Assembly (NCBI RefSeq): GCF_022565475.1
Contig: NZ_JAIUMR010000008.1
Coordinates: 82,415 to 146,414, forward strand
Direction: 5' to 3'
Source: Aliidiomarina sp.
GTDB taxonomy: Bacteria > Pseudomonadota > Gammaproteobacteria > Enterobacterales > Alteromonadaceae
Length of the DNA: 64,000 bases
Under the pieces are notes generated by a model, which saw only the letters and a program-made list of their open reading frames with translations, searched no databases and was not told where the DNA came from. Both the position numbers and the translations under genes were made by a program. Shown here one piece after another: positions 10,083 to 18,214 of the stretch (its first letter is position 1; each line of letters starts with the position of its first letter).

Positions 10083-10415
10083 TTAAAGGGTTTTAATCGA
10101 GCCCTTTGGTAATACGGCTGCTACCGCTGCTTTCTGTACAGTGATTTCGACACCTTCGGTCAAACCAATCACCATAAAGTCGTTATCGTCTTGAACTTTT
10201 GCAATTTTGCCAACGAGGCCGCCTTGCATGAGCACTTCATCACCTTTCGTCAGTGAACCAACCAAAGTTTTATGCTCTTTGACACGCTTCGCTTGTGGGC
10301 GATAAATCAAGAAGTAAAAAATCAAACCAAATAAAACCAGCATGATGATTAACGATGCGGTACCACCCTCTTGGCCACCTTGTTGGGCATAGGCATTGGC
10401 GATTAAAAAGTCCAT
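10083..10415 (-). CDS. yajC: Preprotein translocase subunit YajC
   Basis: Small single-helix membrane protein (110 residues) that associates with SecDF. Residues about 20-40 (ASLIIMLVLFGLIFYFLIYRPQAKR) form the helix, followed by a cytoplasmic domain with LTKGDEVLMQGGLVGKIAKV. First gene of yajC-secD-secF; the tgt/queA genes that often precede it are not in the window: the next gene upstream is divergent. Confidence 0.96.
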   Translation of the reverse strand: MDFLIANAYAQQGGQEGGTASLIIMLVLFGLIFYFLIYRPQAKRVKEHKTLVGSLTKGDEVLMQGGLVGKIAKVQDDNDFMVIGLTEGVEITVQKAAVAAVLPKGSIKTL

Positions 10416-10731
10416 AACTCTTCCTCAATTAACTTAAATTATTCATCTGTGATCATTCTAAGATCATGAGACTTAACAGGAAGTTCGTAAGACAAGGTTG
10501 TCGAACGTGCCATCGAAGCTGTTAAATCGCATATAAAGCGCTGTATTGTAACTGAACACTTGCCAGAGCGAAACGTTTGCTGCGCGTTAGCTTGATATGT
10601 GGACAAACTTGAGAATTACAAGCGTTGCTTCTGTTTTCCGTGGAAACGTGGCAAATTAATCCCTGCTATCATGCTTTAAAAGCAGTTTTCGAGCGAGAAA
10701 AACAAGCTCATTTGCGGGGAAACTAGGTTTA
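10416..10731. promoter_or_regulatory. Divergent intergenic region, yajC / TRIC channel
   Basis: 316 bases without a gene. Toward the plus-strand TRIC gene, TGCTATCAT at 10664-10672 is an extended -10 element without an obvious -35 box, about 60 bases upstream of the start. Toward yajC, a small imperfect palindrome TGATC-n7-GATCA sits at 10450-10466, 35 bases upstream of the yajC start, and could be an operator. No RNA gene or terminator is recognisable. The length allows separate promoters for both directions. Confidence 0.4.
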
Positions 10732-11340
10732 ATGGATACATGGTTTTATATTGCTGATTTGGCTGGTGTCGCGGTTTTTGCTATTGCTGGAACACTATTA
10801 GCTTTCCGTAAACAAATGGACGGCTTTGGTGTTATCGTCTTGGCTTCAGTCACGGCCATCGGCGGTGGTACCACACGTGACTTAATTCTCGATGTCCCGG
10901 TATTCTGGCTGCATGACCCGACCTATTTTGCGGTGATTGCCATTGCTGCGTTTTCCACCATTATCTGGCTGCGCTACAAAGCCTACATTCCATTAAATCG
11001 TTTATTAATCGCAGATGCTTTGGGGATCGCTTTTTTCACCGTATTGGGCACGGAAAAGGCGTTAAATGCAGGCGTCAGCCCCATTGTTGCCATTATTTTA
11101 GGCACGATGACAGCCGTCTTTGGTGGCATGCTACGGGATGTGCTTGCGCGCGATATTCCGATGGTACTGAAAAGTGAGTTGTATGCAACGACCTGTATCG
11201 CCGGCTCGCTGATCTACGTGCTTTTCAACAGTTATAGCCAGACCCTAGCGATGCTGGCAGCAATGACAGTCACGCTTATTTTCCGCTTTGGTGCGATTCG
11301 TTACGGCTGGTCTTTGACCGTGTTTAAAGAACACAAATAG
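10732..11340 (+). CDS. TRIC-type cation channel family protein (UPF0126)
   Basis: 202-residue integral membrane protein made of two repeated three-helix units plus a seventh helix. Each repeat carries the glycine-rich hallmark: GGGTTRDLILDVPVFWL near residue 43 and GGMLRDVLARDIPMVL near residue 128. Prokaryotic TRIC homologues are homotrimeric potassium-permeable channels; earlier annotations call them YadS/YicG or UPF0126. It is monocistronic, followed by a long imperfect hairpin region. Confidence 0.92.
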   Translation: MDTWFYIADLAGVAVFAIAGTLLAFRKQMDGFGVIVLASVTAIGGGTTRDLILDVPVFWLHDPTYFAVIAIAAFSTIIWLRYKAYIPLNRLLIADALGIAFFTVLGTEKALNAGVSPIVAIILGTMTAVFGGMLRDVLARDIPMVLKSELYATTCIAGSLIYVLFNSYSQTLAMLAAMTVTLIFRFGAIRYGWSLTVFKEHK

Positions 11341-11387
11341 GTGGTTTCTGCGGTTATTTCTTGTTACTGAGATGACGAACAAGATGA

Positions 11388-11428
11388 CCCACTTCACGGC
11401 CAATGATTGTGCTTTTCCATGAAGTGGG
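11388..11428. repeat. 9-bp inverted repeat downstream of the TRIC gene
   Basis: CCCACTTCA at 11388-11396 and TGAAGTGGG at 11420-11428 are perfect complements with a 23-base loop, between convergent genes. There is no T run, so it is a weak terminator candidate or a transcript-end stabilising hairpin. Confidence 0.45.
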
Positions 11429-11451
11429 CATAGGTCAATAGAGCTTGGCGA

Positions 11452-13209
11452 CTAGCCACCAAGCCGTCGGCGTAAACGGTCCCGCAGTTGATCGCCGATA
11501 TTTAAATCATCGGGATTGACGGACAGCAACTCACCTAAAACATCGTCGAAGTTTTTACCTTGCTCTAAACTTCCCACGAGACTTTGTAATCGCGGATCGA
11601 GGTTTTCCGTGGCGACACTGACTCGCTGCTGCAAATCTTGACGCAAGCGCGCGATTTGCTCATCGGCCTCTGCAGTTAGCCGTGCGGTCATCAGCCGCTG
11701 TAACTGCGCATCAAGGTCGGATCGCAAGGAAAGCCCAGGGGCTTGCATCGGGCCGGAGACACTCAGGTTCATGTCGAAGGCGTTAATTTGACCGACGACA
11801 TCACTAAGAATTTGCGCCCAACGTGCGTCACCCGTGAGTTCAAGTGCGACATCTTGCATGGCGATCACACCACCCCCACTCAACTGACCGGATTCAACAC
11901 CAATTTGTCCTTCAGAATTCAACATGGCTCCGAGCAAACGAGCGACCACATCATTTTGCGCGAACAGCTGCTGCTCAAGTAGGTTCACACCGCGAATTCG
12001 CCACGCTTGCTGCCCCATAAAACCGCGCAAATCGCTGAGCGCAAATTCACCGTTCAAGGACAGCTCTTGCCAATACGAGGATTCGGACGCGGCCACAGCA
12101 AACGTCGATGGATTACCACCAATCCGATCATGCTGCCAAGTGATATTCGCCCAATCCATACTTAAGTGCGTATCCGGTAAACGGATATCCGTTACGGCAC
12201 GTTCAATCAAAAAGACAGGGCGCTGGGCGCGGTCAAAGTCGATAAATCGCCCTTCCCAACGACTCGGTTTCACCTCTTCGTCGTCGGAACGTTGCAACAT
12301 GGGACCAATGAAATCGAACGCCATCAATAAATAATGACTCCATTGCTCTACTTTTGGACCAAATAAAACACCGCTCAGCTGACTCATGCTGTCATTATCG
12401 AAACGTAGAAGGCTACGCACCCGCTCAATATCTTGGCCCGGTGCTGCACGCACGGCCTCAAGATCAGCACGCAAAACATTAACCGCCTCTTCACTGGTCG
12501 CCACAAAAGCGCGGACGGCTTCTCGATCTTGGCGCATATCGCGCTGCAACGTTCGCAGTTCTTCCCGCAGTCTGAGCAACTCTTCAGGATTTCGTGGCCG
12601 TGCTTCAGTAATGGCTTCGACACGTTGCCGATACGCTTCAATTTTTTCCCTCTCGGGCAAGTTTTCCTGCGCTTCCTCGACATTCGCACGTTGTGTTTCA
12701 TAGTTCGACTGTGCTTGCTCGATAACACCTGGGGTGCGAACTTCGCTGCGCTCTAACACGCCTTCAACCGTCGGGATTTCGATTTCAAGATCGGCCAGGG
12801 TTTGGCGCCAATCGAACGGCTCACTTTCTCGTTGATAGTCGGCTCGGACGCGCCCAGGACTGCGACGTTCTTCGCCCATAGCGATACCAGAGACTTCTAG
12901 ATCAGTAATGTGCACACGACCGATCACCGCGTCCCAAAAATACAGTTCCGCTCGTGCACGGCTCGCTTGCATGCGATTGAATTCAGGGGCTTCGGGATCC
13001 GTGAACTGGATCTCCTCCATATTCACACTGAATGGCGACCACTGAATTTGCACACTGGCAATGTTCACTTCGGCACCGTTGGCACGTGTTAAACCATACT
13101 CAAGCCCACTTTTCACCAACGGACCAGCGAAGGTGCGAACGATCAAAGCAAGACCACCCACAATGACAACAAAGGCAATCAGCCCAGGCCAACGAATCAC
13201 TTTATTCAT
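11452..13209 (-). CDS. TIGR03545 family protein
   Basis: 585-residue membrane-anchored protein of unknown role. One N-terminal helix (about residues 8-30) is followed by an AsmA-like beta-rich start (VNIASVQIQWSPFSVNMEEIQF), a long charged coiled coil of about 100 residues (roughly 165-265, rich in E, R and Q), and a C-terminal part with further amphipathic helices ending in RDRLRRRLGG. This architecture, and its coupling (4-base overlap) with the TIGR03546 gene, matches the conserved TIGR03545/TIGR03546 pair seen in marine gammaproteobacteria. The AsmA-like features suggest a role in envelope lipid transport or assembly, which is inference only. Confidence 0.85.
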   Translation of the reverse strand: MNKVIRWPGLIAFVVIVGGLALIVRTFAGPLVKSGLEYGLTRANGAEVNIASVQIQWSPFSVNMEEIQFTDPEAPEFNRMQASRARAELYFWDAVIGRVHITDLEVSGIAMGEERRSPGRVRADYQRESEPFDWRQTLADLEIEIPTVEGVLERSEVRTPGVIEQAQSNYETQRANVEEAQENLPEREKIEAYRQRVEAITEARPRNPEELLRLREELRTLQRDMRQDREAVRAFVATSEEAVNVLRADLEAVRAAPGQDIERVRSLLRFDNDSMSQLSGVLFGPKVEQWSHYLLMAFDFIGPMLQRSDDEEVKPSRWEGRFIDFDRAQRPVFLIERAVTDIRLPDTHLSMDWANITWQHDRIGGNPSTFAVAASESSYWQELSLNGEFALSDLRGFMGQQAWRIRGVNLLEQQLFAQNDVVARLLGAMLNSEGQIGVESGQLSGGGVIAMQDVALELTGDARWAQILSDVVGQINAFDMNLSVSGPMQAPGLSLRSDLDAQLQRLMTARLTAEADEQIARLRQDLQQRVSVATENLDPRLQSLVGSLEQGKNFDDVLGELLSVNPDDLNIGDQLRDRLRRRLGG

Positions 13210-13730
13210 AGTGAACCTCCGCGTAAGCCACTGACTTTCTGATACATAGCAAAGAACTTGGTGCCTTTAATCACTTGCACGAAACGTAAACGATCAAACC
13301 ACGCCTTCACGCGACTGCGATAGGTCACAATCAATTTGTAAGCAACCGGTGCCCAGATCGGGGTCACGAGCAAACAGAAAACCAAACTGCCAAGCGTGAT
13401 GGTGTGGTTATATTGAAACAGGCGGGCCAGCGGGTTCTCATACATGGCTACCCACATCGGTTCCAGCGCAGATGCCATGAGCAGACTCTCGCCGATTAGG
13501 TCAAACACAGGGTCGAGTAAGTAGGCCAATCCGGAGAAAAATAGCCAAGCAAGAATAAACCCGCTGAGGTTAATCCGCAGCGATAATGCTAAAAACAAAA
13601 TAATGAGATTATGTAGGCTCAATAAGGGCGTTAAGCCCATGTACATACCCAATACGAAAGCCCATGCTAATGCCCATGGACTGGTTTCAGCGTTCAGCGC
13701 TTTGAACAAGCGCGCCAACATCGACAACAT
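13206..13730 (-). CDS. TIGR03546 family membrane protein
   Basis: 174-residue polytopic inner-membrane protein with about four hydrophobic helices. The N-terminal ETSPWALAWAFVLGMYMGLTP and SLHNLIILFLALSLRINLSG segments resemble DUF2062-type membrane domains. It is translated just before, and overlaps by 4 bases, the TIGR03545 gene, so the two products probably work together; function unknown. Confidence 0.85.
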   Translation of the reverse strand: MLSMLARLFKALNAETSPWALAWAFVLGMYMGLTPLLSLHNLIILFLALSLRINLSGFILAWLFFSGLAYLLDPVFDLIGESLLMASALEPMWVAMYENPLARLFQYNHTITLGSLVFCLLVTPIWAPVAYKLIVTYRSRVKAWFDRLRFVQVIKGTKFFAMYQKVSGLRGGSL

Positions 13731-13768
13731 GATTCACCCCTTGTGAATACTATTCGTTGAAATCTTAC

Positions 13769-14854
13769 TTATAGCTTAGCACCGAGTTGCTTGGCGTGCT
13801 CCAAGGTTTGCGCACTCTTTGCTGAATCCCCTGCTTGCCAATTCACTAGATTTTGTTTGAGTATCTCGGTCAGTGCATCTAAGTGTTGCGGGTCTGAATT
13901 CAAGCACGGAATATATTCGAAACGCTCACCACCCGCTTCCATGAAATACTCGTGATTTTCTTCGGCAATTTCTTCTATTGTCTCTAGACAATCCGATGAA
14001 AAACCAGGGCAAACCACTTGAATCGCTTTAATTCCCTCTCCGGGTAGCGCTTTCATCGTTTCGTCCGTGTAAGGTTGTAGCCACTCTTCTCGGCCAAAAC
14101 GAGACTGGAACGTGGTTTTGTACTGATGCGGCTCGAGCTCGAGCGCTTCAGCGACTAAACGTGTGGTTTTATAACATTCGCAGTGGTACGGGTCGCCCTT
14201 GGTCAAATAACGTTTCGGTACGCCATGATAAGAAAAAACCAAAAGGTCGGCTCGGCCATGTGCCGCCCAATGCGCTTTGATTTTATCCGCTACCGCTTGA
14301 ATGTAACCGGGGTCGTCATGGTAATGCGAAATAAAACGAAAATCAGGTAACCAACGACGCTTGGTGAAATCGTGGGCGATCGCGTCAAATGTCGATGCTG
14401 AGGTCGAGCCTGAATACTGCGGGTACAGCGGTAACACAACTAACTTGCGGACGCCTTGCTGCATTAACGTTTCAATGCCACTGGAAATTGAAGGATTGCC
14501 ATAGCGCATACCAAACTCAACCACGACATCATCGCCATATTCCGCTTTTAAACGCTCGCGAATGCCATCGGTTTGCGCTTGCGTATGAAACAACAGAGGT
14601 GAACCCTGTTCAGTCCATACGGTTTTGTACGCAGCGGCTGAGCGTGCTGGACGAATGCGCAGAATGACACCGTGCAGAATCACTTTCCATAACAGCTTTG
14701 GAACTTCAACGACACGTGGATCGGAGAGGAATTCAGCGAGATATCGACGCAGTGCAGCGGGCGTTGGTGCATCGGGCGTACCGAGGTTAGTCAGCAACAC
14801 GCCTACTTTACCTACTTGATCATGTCGAAAGGTTGGCGAACCTTGATATTTCAT
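13769..14854 (-). CDS. hemH: Ferrochelatase
   Basis: Inserts Fe2+ into protoporphyrin IX, the last step of haem synthesis, at the cytoplasmic face of the membrane. The 361 residues cover the family core: GVLLTNLGTPDAPTPAALRRYL at the N terminus, VEFGMRYGNPSI, the catalytic His in FSYHGVPKRYLTKGDPYHCECY (about residues 205-225), TFQSRFGREEWLQPYTDE, and the PGFSSDCLETIEEI segment with the conserved glutamates. Haem supply is relevant to the peroxidase at 48.5-49.6 kb. It is divergent from the RimK-like gene with a 99-base gap; downstream genes lie 38 bases away. Confidence 0.97.
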   Translation of the reverse strand: MKYQGSPTFRHDQVGKVGVLLTNLGTPDAPTPAALRRYLAEFLSDPRVVEVPKLLWKVILHGVILRIRPARSAAAYKTVWTEQGSPLLFHTQAQTDGIRERLKAEYGDDVVVEFGMRYGNPSISSGIETLMQQGVRKLVVLPLYPQYSGSTSASTFDAIAHDFTKRRWLPDFRFISHYHDDPGYIQAVADKIKAHWAAHGRADLLVFSYHGVPKRYLTKGDPYHCECYKTTRLVAEALELEPHQYKTTFQSRFGREEWLQPYTDETMKALPGEGIKAIQVVCPGFSSDCLETIEEIAEENHEYFMEAGGERFEYIPCLNSDPQHLDALTEILKQNLVNWQAGDSAKSAQTLEHAKQLGAKL

Positions 14855-14953
14855 ACTATAGATCCCTTGTGAAATTGCTTGATTATTCGTCAGTTTTCAG
14901 CGATAACGTGCGCGACACGTGTGTCACATATTTTCTTTGTTACAAGGCCTATC

Positions 14954-16417
14954 ATGCATAATGCACCTTTGATCATTCTTGATGATCTTGCCGACTGGCA
15001 ACCATACCATCCGTCACAATCCATTATTTCTGCTGCCGACTATATTCTGCAAGCAAGCAAGCACCGTGGCCCAATTATTAACTTGTGCGATGACTTGAGC
15101 TACCTCTCAACCGGCTACTATGTCAGTTTATTGGCCGAAGCACGGGGGCAGCGTGCGTTGCCTTCAGTCTCGGCAATTAATGATTTAGCTAATTTATCGC
15201 ATTATCAGTTGTTTCTAAATGATAATACGCGATTATTGAATCGCTTTGTTGCGCAGCATCAACCGGATCAGACCAACAAGGTCAAGTTGCTTATTTGTTT
15301 CGGTCGGACCGCTTATGTCGAGTTAGAAGACCTTGCTCGACGTATGTTTGAGGCCTACCCGTGCCCGATTTTAGAAGTCGAGTTCCGCTTTGAAGGCCGA
15401 TGGCATTTGCATGCAATACGTAATCGTGCTCTTTCGGATCTAAATGACAATGAGCAAACCCTCTTTGGTGAGTCGTTGGAGTACTTTTCTAAGCGTGTCT
15501 GGCGCAAAGCTCGCAGCCGCAAAGAATATCGCTTTGATTTGGCTATTCTGCATGATCCCGACGAAAAAATACCGACCAGTGACAAAAAGGCACTGCAGAA
15601 ATTTATTCGTGCTGCGCGCGAGAATGACATCGACGCTGAGTTAATCACCAAAGCCGATTTTAACCGCTTGCTCGAGTTTGATGCCTTGTTCATTCGTGAA
15701 ACTACGCGAATTAACCATTACACCTATCATTTCGCGAAAAAAGCGGAAGCGAATGGCATGGTGGTGATTGACCATCCGGAATCGATTCTACGGTGTGCAA
15801 ATAAAGTATTTCTGAATGAAATGCTGGAGAAAAACAAAGTTCCACAGCCTCGTACTGAGCTTTTAGTCATGGGTGACGCCATCGACTATCGCGACATTGG
15901 TGAGCGCTTTGGCTACCCGGTTGTTCTCAAGATTCCTGATGGCTCTTTTTCTATCGGTGTCGAAAAGGCACGAGACGAAGTCGAATTCCGTAAAGTTGCC
16001 GGTGAGCTGTTCAAAATGTCGACCATTCTCTTGGTGCAAGAATTCTTGCCCACCGAGTTCGACTGGCGCATTGGCGTACTCAACAATCGGGTAATTTACG
16101 CCTGCAAATACTTTATGGCGCGCAACCACTGGCAAATCTACAACCATAGTAGCGAAACCAGTCGCGGCAAAAGTGGTTCATTTGCTTGCTTCGGTGTTCA
16201 CCAAGTCCCCAAGGAAGTGATTAAAATTGCCATGCAAGCAACACGCTTGGTCGGTGACGGTCTGTATGGGGTCGATATTAAAGAGACCGCTAAAGGTCCG
16301 GTCATTATCGAGATTAATGATAACCCGTCCATCGATAGTGGTGTCGAAGACCTCTATCTCGGTGATGAACTTTATCGAATGATCATGGCCGATTTCCTCC
16401 GCCGGTTGGATGATTAA
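14954..16417 (+). CDS. RimK family ATP-grasp ligase with RLAN domain
   Basis: ATP-grasp amide ligase of 487 residues. The ORF opens at 14879 but ATG 14954 has an AAGG ribosome site 6 bases upstream and yields the expected beginning (MHNAPLIILDD). The first ~170 residues match the RimK-like ATP-grasp N-terminal (RLAN) domain; the ATP-grasp fold follows, with YPVVLKIPDGSFSIGVEKA, LLVQEFLPTEFDWRIGVL, and the metal-binding GVDIKETAKGPVIIEINDNP. RimK itself adds glutamates to ribosomal protein S6; RLAN-containing relatives are thought to ligate amino acids to peptides or proteins, substrate unknown. A GNAT gene follows after a repeat-bearing gap, a linkage described for this ATP-grasp family. Confidence 0.88.
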   Translation: MHNAPLIILDDLADWQPYHPSQSIISAADYILQASKHRGPIINLCDDLSYLSTGYYVSLLAEARGQRALPSVSAINDLANLSHYQLFLNDNTRLLNRFVAQHQPDQTNKVKLLICFGRTAYVELEDLARRMFEAYPCPILEVEFRFEGRWHLHAIRNRALSDLNDNEQTLFGESLEYFSKRVWRKARSRKEYRFDLAILHDPDEKIPTSDKKALQKFIRAARENDIDAELITKADFNRLLEFDALFIRETTRINHYTYHFAKKAEANGMVVIDHPESILRCANKVFLNEMLEKNKVPQPRTELLVMGDAIDYRDIGERFGYPVVLKIPDGSFSIGVEKARDEVEFRKVAGELFKMSTILLVQEFLPTEFDWRIGVLNNRVIYACKYFMARNHWQIYNHSSETSRGKSGSFACFGVHQVPKEVIKIAMQATRLVGDGLYGVDIKETAKGPVIIEINDNPSIDSGVEDLYLGDELYRMIMADFLRRLDD

Positions 16418-16427
16418 TTCATTCGGG

Positions 16428-16517
16428 GTCGGAGCCGTAATACAAATCAATGAATGCTCGGAGCCTTAATTCACGCGCTGAATACCGCCATTTTCGTAGT
16501 GAATTGCGGCTCCGAGC
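16428..16517. repeat. Three copies of a 16-19-bp repeat, two forming a long hairpin
   Basis: Copies: GTCGGAGCCGTAATAC (16428-16443), GCTCGGAGCCTTAATTCAC (16456-16474) and, inverted, GTGAATTGCGGCTCCGAGC (16499-16517). The second and third pair over 17 of 19 positions with a 24-base loop; the core GGCTC-n-GAGCC is itself palindromic. The element lies between the RimK-like and GNAT genes and would form a strong RNA hairpin. No T run follows, so it is more likely a REP-like repeat or processing/stability hairpin than a terminator. Confidence 0.75.
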
Positions 16518-16538
16518 CGAAATGCAAGGACTGATATT

Positions 16539-16997
16539 GTGGGTGTACGCGTTGAACGGGCGCAGTTATCTGATTTACAAGCCATTTTCGAGCTAGAGCA
16601 GCGCTGTTTCAGTTATGACCAGATCGGTCGTCGGTCGTTTGCACATTTACTCAAGCAACGCAGTTCGTTGTTCTGGCGTGCAGAGCTTGACGGCCATTTA
16701 GTCGGCTATGCGATCGTTTTAACCCGCAAAAACAGTCGCAAGTGGCGACTGTATTCATTAGCAACGGCGCCTGAAGCACGCGGCAAAGGCGTGGCTCGTG
16801 CTCTTGTTGCGGCGTGGCTCGAAGAAGCCCAACGCCAAGCGATCCAAATCCTCAGTTTAGAAGTAAAATGTGACAATGCGGCAGCCATTCAACTATACCG
16901 AAATGTGGGCTTTGAGGTTGTCGACCTACTTGCGAGCTACTACTCTGACGGTAGCGATGGCTATCGAATGCAACTGACGCTGAGCCCAGCGTCGTAG
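16539..16997 (+). CDS. GNAT family N-acetyltransferase
   Basis: 152-residue acetyltransferase. The acetyl-CoA binding motif A reads LATAPEARGKGVARAL (R/Q-x-x-G-x-G/A type), and the C-terminal CDNAAAIQLYRNVGFEVVDLL is the standard motif B; together they resemble RimI-like enzymes. The start is GTG with AAGGA 8 bases upstream. In many relatives the GNAT partner of RLAN/RimK ligases is fused to a peptidase C39 domain; here only the GNAT domain is present and the next gene is yqhD. Substrate unknown; the neighbour suggests peptide or protein N-terminal/amine acetylation. Confidence 0.88.
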   Translation: MGVRVERAQLSDLQAIFELEQRCFSYDQIGRRSFAHLLKQRSSLFWRAELDGHLVGYAIVLTRKNSRKWRLYSLATAPEARGKGVARALVAAWLEEAQRQAIQILSLEVKCDNAAAIQLYRNVGFEVVDLLASYYSDGSDGYRMQLTLSPAS

Positions 16998-17028
16998 GTT
17001 GTTCACTTATTCTCATCACGGAGTACCG

Positions 17029-18195
17029 ATGAAAAACTTCAGTTTCTACAACCCAACGAAAATTATTTTTGGTGCTGAGCAAATTGCCGCAATCAGTCAA
17101 GAAGTCCCAGCAAATGCCCGAGTGATGTTGGCTTACGGCGGTGGCAGCATTAAAAAGAATGGTGTTTATGACCAGATTATCGCTGCGATAGGCGACCGCC
17201 TTGTTAGCGAATTCTCTGGCATTGAAGCCAACCCTGAATTCGAAACATTAGTGCGCGCCGCGCAACAAGTGAATGCCGACAACGTCGACTTCATTCTGGC
17301 TGCTGGCGGTGGCTCCGTCATTGATGGTGTGAAGTTCATTGCCGCTGCCGCTCATTACGACGGCGACCCATGGGAAATTATGACCAAAGGCGGCAAAGTC
17401 GTGAAGTCAGCGGTACCCTTCGGCGCCGTATTGACCTTGCCTGCGACCGGATCGGAAATGAATTCAGGTTCAGTGGTCACTCGCGCTGAATATAAAGCCA
17501 AATTACCGTTTGGCAGTCCGTTGGTTTACCCAGTATTTTCTGTCCTTGATCCAACGACGACCTACACCTTGCCAGTTCGCCAAGTCATCAATGGTGTGAT
17601 TGACCCGTTTGTGCACGTCATGGAGCAATACCTGACCTATCCGGTTGGTGCGCACCTGCAAGATCGCTTAGCCGAAGCCATTTTACAAACACTCATTGAT
17701 GTCGGTCCGCAAGCCTTAGCCGAGCCGGAGAACTATGAAGTACGCGCCAATGTCATGTGGTGCGCAACCATGGCTTTAAATGGCCTGATTGGCGTTGGCG
17801 TGCCGCAAGACTGGTCAACGCATATGATCGGCCACGAGCTTACGGCATTGTATGGTCTTGACCATGCGCAGACGCTCGCTGTGGTTTTACCTGCGAACTT
17901 GCGCGTGCGCAAAGCCGACAAACTAGCTAAGCTAGCTCAATACGCTGAGCGCGTTTGGGGAATTACCGAAGGTAGTGACGACGAAAAAGCCGAAGCGGCG
18001 ATTGCTAAGACCGAGGAATTCTTCTTTAACTTAGGTGCGGGTACTCGCCTTGAGCACTACGACCTCGACAGCTCCGTCATTGACACGATTATTAAGCAAC
18101 TTGAAAGTCACCGCATGGTCAAGTTGGGTGAAAACCAGGATGTAACGCCCGACGTTAGCCGAGCGATTTTAGAGCGAGCGCTATCGAACGATTAA
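17029..18195 (+). CDS. yqhD: NADPH-dependent aldehyde/alcohol dehydrogenase YqhD
   Basis: Iron/zinc-containing group III alcohol dehydrogenase of 388 residues that reduces short-chain and lipid-peroxidation aldehydes with NADPH. The ORF opens at 16999, but ATG 17029 has GGAG 6 bases upstream and gives MKNFSFYNPTKIIFGAEQI, aligning with E. coli YqhD throughout. Diagnostic segments: YGGGSIKKNGVYDQI, AAGGGSVIDGVKFIAAAA (nucleotide binding), LTLPATGSEMNSGSVVTRA, and the metal-binding HMIGHELTALYGLDHAQTLA. It lies downstream of the GNAT gene (31 bases) and converges on a cysteine synthase-like gene. Confidence 0.95.
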   Translation: MKNFSFYNPTKIIFGAEQIAAISQEVPANARVMLAYGGGSIKKNGVYDQIIAAIGDRLVSEFSGIEANPEFETLVRAAQQVNADNVDFILAAGGGSVIDGVKFIAAAAHYDGDPWEIMTKGGKVVKSAVPFGAVLTLPATGSEMNSGSVVTRAEYKAKLPFGSPLVYPVFSVLDPTTTYTLPVRQVINGVIDPFVHVMEQYLTYPVGAHLQDRLAEAILQTLIDVGPQALAEPENYEVRANVMWCATMALNGLIGVGVPQDWSTHMIGHELTALYGLDHAQTLAVVLPANLRVRKADKLAKLAQYAERVWGITEGSDDEKAEAAIAKTEEFFFNLGAGTRLEHYDLDSSVIDTIIKQLESHRMVKLGENQDVTPDVSRAILERALSND

Positions 18196-18214
18196 GCGGC
18201 TAGGTTAGGGTTGG

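Noticed and set aside
11924-12334. Plus-strand ORFs of 100-136 residues opposite the TIGR03545 gene
   Set aside because: They lie wholly within a well-supported gene and have biased shadow composition.
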